A DNA stretch of 64,000 nucleotides from Auricularia sp. M13 (lineage: Eukaryota; Basidiomycota; Agaricomycetes; Auriculariales; Auriculariaceae), in assembly GCA_037042915.1 (NCBI GenBank), contig CM073193.1, forward strand, positions 6,262,001 through 6,326,000, in the 5' to 3' direction. Of this stretch, positions 33,569-43,571 are shown piece after piece. The position numbers were made by a program, and so were the translations under genes. The notes beneath the pieces were generated by a model, which was given only the letters and a program-made list of their open reading frames with translations, ran no database searches and had not been told where the DNA came from. The stretch's first letter is position 1; each line of letters opens with the position of its first letter.

Positions 33569-36500
33569 ATGAAGACTCAAAGTTGCAATAAAGACTTCAA
33601 AAGAGTAGGCTGTCAGATGTCGGCTGGCACCGGTCTGGACGGCTTGGCTGCCCATCACAACCACTTGATGGCGCCGTGCCCCGAGTTCTTGGACAATGGC
33701 GCATGCACAGCTGAAAGTTGCCCTCATCAGCACAACATCTTCATCTGCCGCCTTTGCCGTCTATGGTGTCCGAACTCGCAGAGCTATCAGCAGCACCTGC
33801 GCGGCAAAAAGCACCAGCAGACTTTGAGCTCAGGCGGAACGCGCATCGAGCTGCCGTCATGGTGCGTTGCATGCCACTGCAGCCTCAGGAGCCTTTCTAC
33901 CCATGCGGACTACGAAACGCATGTGCGGGGAAGGCGGCACCAGACCGCGCTCGCCGTGCTCGATCGCCGCGGCGACCCAGCACATCCAGCAAACCCGGAC
34001 GCGCACTGCGACGTGTGCAACTGCGATCTCTTCGAGCATGACCGGGCGCGGCACGAGGCCTCGTATGAGCACAAGAAGAAAGAGCGCTTTACAGCGTATC
34101 AGGCGGCATTCGATGAGGCCGAGCGCGACAAGGCGGGCGTCAGTGTGGAGGCAAACATTGACTTTCCGTTCCTCGACGCACCGCGAGTGGCCGGGGCATC
34201 CACGAGGGCACGCCGTAGCGCCGAGGTCACCTTCTCGTTGCCGGATAACAACGTCTGGCTCGTGGCCGCACGCTTGTCGTCCAGTCTCAGCAGCAGACGC
34301 GAGATCTAGTACGGAGCGCCGCCCCTGTCGGGTCCAATTCGTTCTAACCCTTCCTCAGTTTCACAACTCCTTACATTGAACGCGACATTCGGCTTCTAAA
34401 CGGCTCCGTCGAACGGGTCGAAGTTCTCTTTGATTCGCATGGCATAATTGGCCGATTCGAAGATCGGCTGGAACTCACGTTTGAGGACCGCAGCCTTGCG
34501 AAACGATTCGCCATTGTCCGACCCATCGCCGCGGTCGTCGGGAATCGCGATGACTACGACGCCATTAGGCCGGTAGCGCCCTATGTCCCGCGCGCACGGA
34601 AAGTGCAGGAACGTGACCCGCACATCGAAAAGGGCCCGAAGCCACGGGCACTCGTGGATGTACACTGGGTCGTTCCTCTGGCCAAATATGACATCCCTCG
34701 CCACTTGAGCGAAGTCATCGCGACTGTGCGCAGAGGTGGAGAGCTCATTCGGCGGCTGCAGACATCTTTTCTTCCCGCGCGATTCGGGCCGGATACGTAT
34801 GCGCGGTTCTTCCGAACCCTGCTCTACGTCGAGGAGGCTCAGCTCAAGTGAGTAGTACGAAGGGGTAGATACACGACATCTCACCGGACACTAGTGTTGA
34901 TATTGAAACCTTCGACATGGACGATGTCTCTTTTGAGCCTGTGGCCGGTTTTTATAGGTCAGCAACCCTTGTTCCGATTCACATTGATTTTGGCAGCTGA
35001 GCAAGGGCATTAACTAGATTTGCGGTCCCTGGGCTGGCAGAGAAACGTCCGAGCCTCACCGTCGGCGATCGTATCCTCGTGCAACATGCGGGCGGCACAT
35101 CGGGTTACCAATGGGAAGGCCGCGTGTTCCGCGTGCGCCAGCTCGAGGTCGACCTGAAGTTCAACAGTCACTTTAACTCCATCCGCGGCCAGAAATTTAA
35201 CGTCAGATTTCGTCTCAATCGCCTAACGCTGCGGCGCATGCACCAGGCGCTCGATAGTTCCTTCTCGCAGGAGCGCGTGCTGTTCCCTTCGCTGAACCAT
35301 TTCGCGCACGCCCGCAAACCGACGAATGCGCGACTCGATGCCATCCGGCCGGGCGAGCGCAAAATCGCCGAGAACAAGCATCAGTTAGAAGCTGTGGCTG
35401 CCATTCTCACTCAAGAGGCTGGTAGTGCACCGTTCGTCGTCTTCGGACCGTAAGTCTCGGACGTAATAGACAGCACAGTATCTGACATGCTACCCTGACA
35501 GGCCAGGGACTGGAAAAACTATTACCGTAGTTGAGGCCATGAGGCAGCTCACATTGACCAATCCCGAGGCTCGCATTCTTGCTTGTGCGCCCAGTAATTC
35601 TGCGGCCGACCTGCTTGCGCAACGTCTGGCGGGGGCTGGCCTGAACGCACGAGAGCTGTTCAGACTGAATGCTCCTTCGCGCAGTGTCGACACGCTGCCG
35701 CAGACCCTGCTCACTTATTCTCTCCGCAACGACGAAGGCACATTCTGCGTCCCTCGCGTTGCCGAACTCAAGCGCTTCCGCGTGGTCGTCGCGACCTGCG
35801 TCTCTGCTGGCGTACTTCACGGTATAGGCGTTACCCGTGGTCATTATTCACACATTTTTATCGATGAGGCGGGTCAGGCATCGGAACCCGAGGCAATGAT
35901 TCCCATCAAGACCCTGGCCGGCTCTGGGACTAATATCATTCTTGCTGGAGACCCTCGCCAATTGGGTCCTATTGTGCACAGTCGGGCTGCTCAGGCTCTT
36001 GGTCTTCAACTGTCTTTCTTGGACCGCCTCATGGCTCGAGAAGCCTACCGGGACGACATGCATGGTATCAGGTGCGCCCGTGCCCTCTGAGGCCGTCGCT
36101 GTGGCAAGATTACTTATTGAAAGGGCATCTCAGTTTCGTGCATCTCACACAGAACTTCCGCTCGCACCCTGTAATCTTGAGCTTCCCAAATAGGCAGTTC
36201 TACGCCAACAAGCTGGAGCCATGTGGAGACCCCGCCGTCACGAGCAGCCTTGCACGGAGCGCCGTCCTTGCTCTCCAGTCCCTGCCTATCGTCTTCGAGA
36301 ATATCTCGGGCAAGGACGCACGTGAAGCGCAATCACCGTCATTCTTCAACGTCGCGGAGGCCTCCCTCGTCAAGCAGTATGTCCAGGGTCTCATGGATGA
36401 CCAGAAGCTTCGCCTCCGTGCGTTGCACTCTTCCGCCCGCGATTCAAGTTTCTAATCATACCGCAGTTGACGATCACATTGGCATAATCTCCCCATACCA

Positions 36501-37072
36501 TGCGCAAGTATGCAAAATCCGCACGCTGCTCTCCAAGATGCCGAAGGGCCGGAAGATCAAAGTAGGCAGCGTGGAGGAGTTCCAGGGACAGGAGCGGCGC
36601 GTTATCATCATCTCCACCGTGCGAAGCTCGCAGGAGTTTGTTTCGTACGATCTGCGGCACACTCTGGGCTTCGTTGCAAGTCCCCGACGGTTCAACGGTC
36701 AGTGAATCTTCTCCCCTTCACTGTGGCCGCATCTCAGGTCCCATTCTAGTTGCTGTTACGCGTGCACAAGCGTTGGTCATCGTTGTCGGCGACGCATCGG
36801 TGTTGTCTCTCGACCCGCTCTGGCGCGCGTTTATGAACTACATATACAATGCTGGTGGATGGAAGGGAAAGAAGCCCGACTGGGACACCAAGGCGGAAGT
36901 GCCCGAGGTCTGTCCTGGCTCCGATATAGCCGTAAACACACTGGCTATTAGCGAGATGGACGCGCTGGTAGAAAAGACTAAACAGGTTGTGATGAAGCGT
37001 ACGCGGGGGTCAGACGACGGCGAGCAGGAGTGGGATGGCGCCGTCGACAAGGAGTGGAAGGAAGCCGAGTAG
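33569..37072 (+). CDS. MOV10/SDE3-like superfamily-1 RNA helicase with N-terminal zinc fingers
   Basis: Eight exons (33569-34308, 34359-34847, 34895-34957, 35018-35449, 35502-36071, 36134-36417, 36467-36697, 36750-37072) encode 1,043 residues. A CCCH finger (C-x8-C-x4-C-x3-H) lies at about residues 37-55. Three Cys/His modules follow (CRLCRLWC...HLRGKKH, CVACHCS...HVRGRRH, CDVCNCD...H). The helicase core has GPPGTGKT (about 573), DEAGQASEPE (about 691), LAGDPRQLGP, NFRSHP, GIISPYHAQ, VEEFQGQERRVI and NVAVTRAQAL. This set marks the UPF1-like group, and DEAGQA fits MOV10/SDE3/Armitage, which unwind RNA 5'-3' and work with Argonaute proteins in RNA silencing in animals and plants. That role in this fungus is inferred. 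All introns are 47-62 nt and restore the frame. Confidence 0.9.
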
Positions 37073-37307
37073 AATTACCACTTTACCAAAGACGAACCTC
37101 ATGAACCTCGCTCAAAAGCAATGTGCAGGCGGTTATCCATATGTCCAAAGACCGAGTGGAAAGTTTTTGTATATCGTAGCCTTGTGAGTTGAAAGTCCGA
37201 TTTCAACCTCTTTACTCGACTCACATTCTATCCATACAGTCTGATTGCATCCCGTTACGCCTAGCTTGCGCCGAGCGAACAGACCACCTCTTCACAGCAC
37301 CCAAGTC

Positions 37308-38723
37308 ATGGAAGACTTGCCGCACGATGTCTTAGCCCATATATTGCTGAGCTCCCCGCTTGTGCCCAACGACAAGCTAGCTATCAGTGCCGTATCGCGT
37401 CGCCTGCGCCACGCCGTACTCGACATGCCTCTTTTCTGGTCATCTATAGAGATCCGCGCTGAGCGCGATCTGCTTCGGCTCGACGCCTTTGTCGCGCGCA
37501 GCAGGACTGCACTGTTGGACGTGACTGTCTGCCCCGACGACCGCGGCGTAACGGACGCCATGTGGATTCACCCTTATCAGCGCAACGTCGATAAAGTTGC
37601 TATGGTGCTCCTCCCACATGTAGCGCGCTTTCGCTCCTTCCGCGTAGACTTGTACGACCTCGCAGCAATGGCGCCGTTTCTGGACACGAATCTAGTGTAC
37701 GAACGGCTCGTTGAGCTCGTCATCCATGGGAGCAGCCTAATGGAGCAGCCACTTCCTATCTCCCTCGTCGCACCGGAGTTGGAGGTTGCGGAATTGGCTT
37801 TTGTTCACGCGCGCGATTGGTCTACCATGACACGTCGCCTAAGGGATCTCACTGTCGTCAGTAACAGTCTCGAGATAATTACGCCTTCATTCATGGATCA
37901 GCTCATTTACGGCTCCACAACACTACGTAGGCTTGTGCTCGCCGAACTAGATATTGAGCACGAGACTGCACCGTTGAAGGGTCTCTGGATGTTCCCCCAT
38001 CTCCAACATCTCGAATTAGACTTATCATCAGCTCGCACGCTCGACATTCTTCAAGCAATTCCCACAGCTCAGATTCACTCTGTATCATTTAACATATCCG
38101 ACGGGATCGTCTTCGAGCTCCACCACAGGAACGACCCGCATCCTATAATTGCTCAACTCCTTCACGGAGCCGGAAACATAGCTGCATTCGCCATAAAAGA
38201 CACCTATACGTTCGCCTTGCTGACGAGTAGCGGACGACGGCGCGATATACGCCCGGCGGCGTACTCGAGGGAGATAGTGCTGACCGTGTGGAGGTATCTA
38301 TGCCACCATCACAGTGCTCATGAAAGCCTCACGTCGTGCGCAATCGACGCTAGCATCTGGCACTGGTACGACACGGCATTCAACGAATACCCACCGCTAG
38401 GGCCGGACTTCGTGTTGCGGCTCAGCGGGAACCATATTAGCACTGTGCCCAGCGTCCTCGATTTCCCCACGCTCGCGAAGGTTGTTCTAGAGGACTTGGG
38501 CTTCAGCGAGGTCGAGCTCTGTGAACAAGCCATTCGCTGGCTAGACAAGGAGGTCATCAGATGCAATCGTTCAAAAGTGCCGATCTGCATCTGTGACTGT
38601 GTGCGGAGGAACACTGATATACGCAACGCGCTGGAGGAACGGCTCCCGGGGAATCTAGGAGGGAGTTTGGCGGCAGACCCATCGTACGGAACTCGATGGT
38701 TTATTTGTCCGGGAGACTGTTAG
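37308..38723 (+). CDS. F-box protein, 471 aa
   Basis: A single exon starts at ATG 37308; the open frame upstream has only a TTG. The F-box lies at the very N-terminus (MEDLPHDVLAHILLSSPL, then LAISAVSRRLRHAVLDMPLFWSSIEI). It is followed by AERDLLRLDAFVARSRTALLDVTV, a segment common to agaricomycete F-box proteins. The remaining 370 residues are leucine-rich with no clear repeats. It is likely an SCF ubiquitin-ligase adaptor. It begins 236 bp after the stop of the MOV10-like gene on the same strand. Confidence 0.85.
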   Translation: MEDLPHDVLAHILLSSPLVPNDKLAISAVSRRLRHAVLDMPLFWSSIEIRAERDLLRLDAFVARSRTALLDVTVCPDDRGVTDAMWIHPYQRNVDKVAMVLLPHVARFRSFRVDLYDLAAMAPFLDTNLVYERLVELVIHGSSLMEQPLPISLVAPELEVAELAFVHARDWSTMTRRLRDLTVVSNSLEIITPSFMDQLIYGSTTLRRLVLAELDIEHETAPLKGLWMFPHLQHLELDLSSARTLDILQAIPTAQIHSVSFNISDGIVFELHHRNDPHPIIAQLLHGAGNIAAFAIKDTYTFALLTSSGRRRDIRPAAYSREIVLTVWRYLCHHHSAHESLTSCAIDASIWHWYDTAFNEYPPLGPDFVLRLSGNHISTVPSVLDFPTLAKVVLEDLGFSEVELCEQAIRWLDKEVIRCNRSKVPICICDCVRRNTDIRNALEERLPGNLGGSLAADPSYGTRWFICPGDC

Positions 38724-39176
38724 ACCCGCAGACAATGTTGCTGGATTCCTGTGGCTTGTGTACCTTTTTCCATTCTGCGAGGGCCACAAGGGCATGTACT
38801 GACGGTGCGTACAATAAAATATACTGTCTTTTTTTGGTCTTTCCTTTGTTGTTTGGTGAGCTGATGCCATCGCAAACCTGTGCAAAGGAGGCTTGCCGGG
38901 CCGGTGCGACACACGGATTCTTGCACGACGACCTGGTACCCAAAGACTGCATCTCCACTTGCCCTCCGGCGACGAGCTCTCGGTGGACACGAATGCACAG
39001 TTTGTTCCACCTCTGGCTCAGAGGCTGGCCGTAACAGGCTGGAATCTGATTATCTCTGAATTAGTCACTAAGCGCAACAACGGAACGATGCAAAGTGATG
39101 TAGTGACGGAACTTGCACACGACTCTTCCTTTCCTCGTTCTCGTTCTCGTTTCCGTTCTTTTCATTCTCGACGGCG
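38724..39176. other. intergenic region
   Basis: This is the 3' flank of the F-box gene and promoter side of the S10 gene. A CT-rich run lies at about 39121-39170, just before the ATG, as is common near fungal transcription starts. Confidence 0.4.
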
Positions 39177-41347
39177 ATGACGGCCGCTGCGACTTTCGTT
39201 CTTCTGCAGCTGGCCACCGTGCTCCTCGGCGTTGCGGCGATGCCGTCCCGGCAGGACCTGGAGGCTCGTCGCCAGGCTGCCTGGGCGCGCAGGGCTTCCA
39301 TTACAGCCTCCTCGAGCTCGCCGAGCGTACAGCCCAACGAGACGGCCGCCGTGCACACTATCTCCTTCAGCAATCCGGCCGCGCGCGAGTTCCTCGTCGA
39401 TGGCTCTCGCATTCCGGACGTGCCGTTTGACCTTGGACCCTCCTGGGCAGGTGCGTACCTTTAGTATGTGCTGCCAAAACATATTTCTAAAGGAGCGGTC
39501 ACTCCGCAGGATTAATGCCCATTACCGGCCATGTGAACGAGACGCGGAAACTGTTCTTCTGGTTCTGGCCCGCAAAGACCCTCGAAGGCGCGGACGATCT
39601 CGTATTCTGGACCAACGGGGGTCCAGGTGTGTTTTATACAGCTGCTCAATGGTCAGCAACGCATTGGGCTAATGAAAAATTTGCGCAGGATGCAGCTCGC
39701 TGGAAGGCATGTTGCAGCAGAATGGCCCGTTCACCTGGGCATCCGGCACAGCCCAGCCGCGACTCAACCAGTGGTCCTGGACGAACCTGACGCACGTCCT
39801 CTGGGTCGAGCAGCCTATTGGAACGGGATTCACTCAGGGCGAGGTCGAGATCACCAACGACGAAGAGCTCGCAGTCCAGGTTGCCGGTTTCCTTGAGCAG
39901 TTCCTCAATGTCTTCACCGAGCTCAAGGGCAAGAACTTCTACCTCGGCGGCGAAAACTACGCCGGCTACTACGTTCCCTATATTGCTAACTATCTATACG
40001 AGCACCCGCACGATATCGAGCTGAACACGAAAGGCGTCTGGCTGGCGGACGCGTCTATCGCGTGGGATATCGTTCAGGAGTACATCCCGACCTATTCCTT
40101 TGTGCAGGTTTGACGTTGTGCTTCCCTTTCTTGGCGCATTCTTACGTGGTTGCTGCAGAAATGGAAAGACGTATTCGGGTTCAGCAAGGAGTTCATGCTC
40201 GAGCTGCGCTCGACGTCCGACGAGTGCGGATACACGGACTTCGCGCAACAGTACCTCACCTACCCGCCGCGCGGGCCGATGCCGCTCCCGGAAGTTGCGT
40301 TCTACGGCTTGCCGAACGCGAGAAACATCACTGGGCCATGTATGATCTGGGACATGGTCGTCGACGAGGCGTTCAAGTGAGCTTTTGGCCAGACGGAACC
40401 GCCGCGCGATGCTGATGTTTTCGTAACTACACAGTGTGAATCCGAACTTCAACCTTTACAGGATCTTTGATGCCTGGCCCATCCAGTGGGACGTTCTTGC
40501 GTATCCAGGAAGCATTCCAAACCAGCAAAGTCCTATCTACTTCAACCGCACCGACGTCCAGAAAGCTATCCATGCGCCGGAGGTTGACTGGAGCGTTTGT
40601 ACCTCGCAGGTGCGCCTGTGTGTCGCCCGTGTCTTGCAATATCGCTGACCGAGCGCAGCCGGTCTATCTACTCCGGAACGACACATCGCTGCCCTCATCG
40701 TTGACCGTGTTGCCCAATGTCGTCGAGAAGAGCGAGCGGACCGTCATTATGCAGGGGTTGATCGTGCGTCGCCCTTGCCTCCTTAACGCTGTCTTGTTGG
40801 CTTTTGAGTACTGATGGACAAATAGGATATGATGATCCTTTCTGAAGGAACTCGTATCGCAATCCAGTGAGTTTTTAGTCGTAGCGTGTTTACATCTCTC
40901 AGCCGTTGATCCCTCCTTCAGGAACATGACCTGTATGTCAGCGCAAGAACTGTGAATGATTACTGAATTTGGCGCCTTACAGGGGGTGGCAAGCAAGGCT
41001 TTCAGACGCCCATCGAAGAGGACACCTTTGCCATCGACCGCTTCGGCGTCCTAGGCTCGGTGCACGAAGAACGCAGTGCGTTCCCTCTCCGTGTCTTCCC
41101 TTTGCCGCGCAGCTAACGTCCCGCGCAAGAACTGACCTACATCGAAGTCAACCTCGCAGGACACATGATCCCCGTGCGTTCCCCTCGCCAGTTTCTCCTT
41201 CTGCCAGCTGACGCGTACTAGAAATATGCACCATGGGCAGCCTACAAGAGCCTGGCGTATTTGCTCGGCCGGACGTACCTGAACTCAACCTCGTTCGACG
41301 AGGGGCTCTACCCTAACGATCTCAACTTGTTCGGCGGGTTTGCTTGA
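39177..41347 (+). CDS. secreted S10 serine-carboxypeptidase homologue lacking the catalytic serine
   Basis: Eleven exons encode 540 residues: 39177-39450, 39510-39626, 39689-40107, 40159-40376, 40435-40609, 40659-40763, 40826-40866, 40922-40932, 40983-41075, 41130-41173 and 41222-41347. A signal peptide (MTAAATFVLLQLATVLLGVA) starts the protein. S10 family blocks follow: FWTNGGPGCSSLEG, VEQPIGTGFT, GENYAGYYVPYIANY, IDMMILSEGT (Asp) and AGHMIPKYAPW (His). The nucleophile is normally Ser in GESYAG, but here codon 220 (39955-39957) is AAC, Asn. The Asp and His sites remain and the frame is intact, so this looks like an inactive secreted relative rather than an ordinary pseudogene. Exon 8 is only 11 nt. 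Active members remove C-terminal residues from peptides, in the vacuole or outside the cell. Confidence 0.9.
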
Positions 41348-41753
41348 CATTTTCCCTTTTCTATGTTCAGCTTTCACTTCAGTTGCATTTCTTTATCATA
41401 TAACGGTTATTGCTTATAGTTGGTCTGTCGCGTTTCTGCGAATAGAGGGTCATTGCTGTCTTGCGCTTGGAAAGGAGCCGATAAAATGTCGGCGACGTCG
41501 CTTGGACGGCTCCCCCTTCGGATTTGGGGAAATTCAAAATCATGGGATAGATGCGAAGGGTCTTTACAGTAACATAGTTCTGCACAGTTAGAAGAGGAGG
41601 GTGCATAGGTGTGAGTTGGGAATCACAAGACGGCAAGGACGAGTCCCTCGGCCGCCGAACCCTCGTTCAACGAAACATCACCAAGCAGCACCAAACATAC
41701 GGTGGAACGGCCGCAGCTTGGCCGCAGTGCACCAATACAGAAGGCCCGGGTCT
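41348..41753. other. intergenic region
   Basis: This is the 3' flank of the S10 gene. No gene is seen. Confidence 0.4.
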
Positions 41754-41986
41754 GAACCTCTAAATGGAGGACTGAAATCACCGTGGTTGAGCGGGCTGGC
41801 ATGAGATGGACCAAATTTGAACGGCTTAAAACCTATCTGACCGGAACCGGTATTCACTAGGCCTGAACCTCCAAATCTAGAACTGAAATCCCCGTGTTCT
41901 AGCGGGCTGGAAATCGGCTGGCAAGAGATGGACCGAATTTGAACGGATTAGGACCTATCTGGCCGGATCCGGTTTTCACTGGGCCT
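41754..41986 (+). repeat. imperfect tandem duplication of about 111-122 bp
   Basis: Two units, 41754-41864 and 41865-41986, both begin GAACCTC and share blocks such as GAACTGAAATC/GGACTGAAATC, AGCGGGCTGG, GAGATGGACC, ATTTGAACGG, ACCTATCTG and TTTCACTGGGCCT/TATTCACTAGGCCT. The second is about 11 bp longer because GGCTGG and its flank are doubled inside it. The pair lies 100 bp before the ATG of the NmrA-like gene, so it may be a duplicated promoter element. Confidence 0.85.
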
Positions 41987-42086
41987 GTTCATCCGTGCAC
42001 ACTTCGTCAATGAAACCCGGCTGCCCATAAAGCGAGGGAAAATGCACTGTCTTAATCAGCACCCCCAACAGGAGCATTACACACCT

Positions 42087-43225
42087 ATGGTCCTCTCCGC
42101 CGCATCATCCGCTCCGCTCGTTGTCGTCGTCGGCGCCACTGGCGTTCAAGGGGGCTCGGTTATTCGCCACCTCATCGAATCTGACAAGCCATACCGTCTT
42201 CGTGGTATCACCCGTGATGCCACCAAGCCCGCCGCAACCAAGCTCAAGGAACTCGATGTCGAGGTTGTCTCTGTCACAATTGCGGTCGGCAACGAAGCCG
42301 CGGTCGTCGGGGCATTTAAGGGGGCCGAAGTGATCTTTGTGGGGTTTTTATATGGCATCCACTGGAAGTACCGTACTGACATTTGCTGGAGGCCGTGACG
42401 AACTTTTGGGAGCATATGGACCCTGCGCGCGAGACTGCCGAAGGAAAGCTCATGGTGGACGCCGCAAAGGCTGCCGGCGCGAAGCTCCTCATCTGGTCTG
42501 GCCTCGAAGACATCAAGAAGGGCAGTGGTGGAAAGTATAATCACGTCTATCACTTCGACAGCAAGGCTGCAGTCACCGAGTACGCGCATTCTCAGCTGCC
42601 TACCGTCGACGTCCAAGCTGGCTTGTAAGTCAGGACTTCTTCAGGTTCATTAATTCAAGATCTCACCAATGTGCCATAGCTATATGACGAACTTGGAGAA
42701 CCCTCTCATTGCCCCCCGCAAGCTCGAGGATGGCTCCTGGATCTGGGATCACCCGAGTGTGAGCAGCACGACTCCGTTCCCATACATCGACATGGAACAC
42801 GACTACGGCCTGTTCGTCCGTTATGCCATCGAGTCTCCCGAATTCCGCGCCGGAGGAAAGGCAATCTACACCTACGGAGAACGCATCAGTCACTCCGAAG
42901 CCGCTCAAGTCCTCAAGCGTGGTGAGTTGCCGACGGTCTCCTCTCACTACAAGGTCGTGTGCTCACGATCCACCAAATAGTTCGTGGAAACGAGATTCGC
43001 ATTGAGCCAATCTCACTCGAGGCGTACGTCCAAAATCTGAAGGCCTCGGGCATGCCTCAAGTCGTAGTCGACGACTTCCGTGACCTCGGGTTCGTGACTG
43101 ACATCGGATACTACGTCGGCAAAGAGGTCAGCCCAGAGCAGCTCAGGTACCGGGAGGGTCTCGCGAGACGTCCGAGGACGTTGGAGGAATTCCTTCGGGC
43201 CCACCCTGACTTTGTCAAGGCTTAA
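42087..43225 (+). CDS. NmrA-like NAD(P)-binding protein
   Basis: Four exons (42087-42338, 42392-42624, 42680-42921, 42981-43225) encode 323 residues. The Rossmann motif VVGATGVQGGSV and the phosphate-binding stretch ITRDATKPAA lie at the N-terminus. VTNFWEHMDPARETAEGK and KLLIWSGLEDIKK are typical of the NmrA/HSCARG group, in which the protein senses the NADP/NADPH ratio or acts as a reductase. A catalytic Tyr-Lys pair is not clear. The first donor is GTGGGG, weaker than usual, but the join gives the family sequence VIFAVTNFW. ATG 42087 is preferred; an in-frame ATG at 42042 would add 15 residues. It differs from the single-exon relative at 7-8 kb in length, intron content and most of its sequence, so this is not a recent duplication. 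Confidence 0.9.
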
Positions 43226-43571
43226 GAATGTTTGAAACTGCCCCGGAATGACAACGTGCACAGGCCTTATGATGCCTCTCGAACATATTGACATCTGCAA
43301 ACCGCAAATACTCGATGAGAAATCAAATCATCATGTATTATGCCCGGTTACGCTCACATCACAATTGATGCCGTAGCTCGCGCGCAAGACGACAGCGCGC
43401 TGAATGGTCATTTTCCTGAGCCGAATTCAATTGATTGAACTCTACACACCCAGAGCGTTTGGGTCGGGGTACTGTAAGTCAAGGTTGGATAAATTATTGG
43501 GTAAAGGTGCTAATGCGACATTGTGTTGTGCATGCTCAAATCCTCAGAGGTGGATACGCTCGTACCGGCCT
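43226..43571. other. convergent intergenic region
   Basis: This is the 3' flank between the NmrA-like gene (plus) and the chitinase (minus). Nothing else is seen. Confidence 0.4.
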
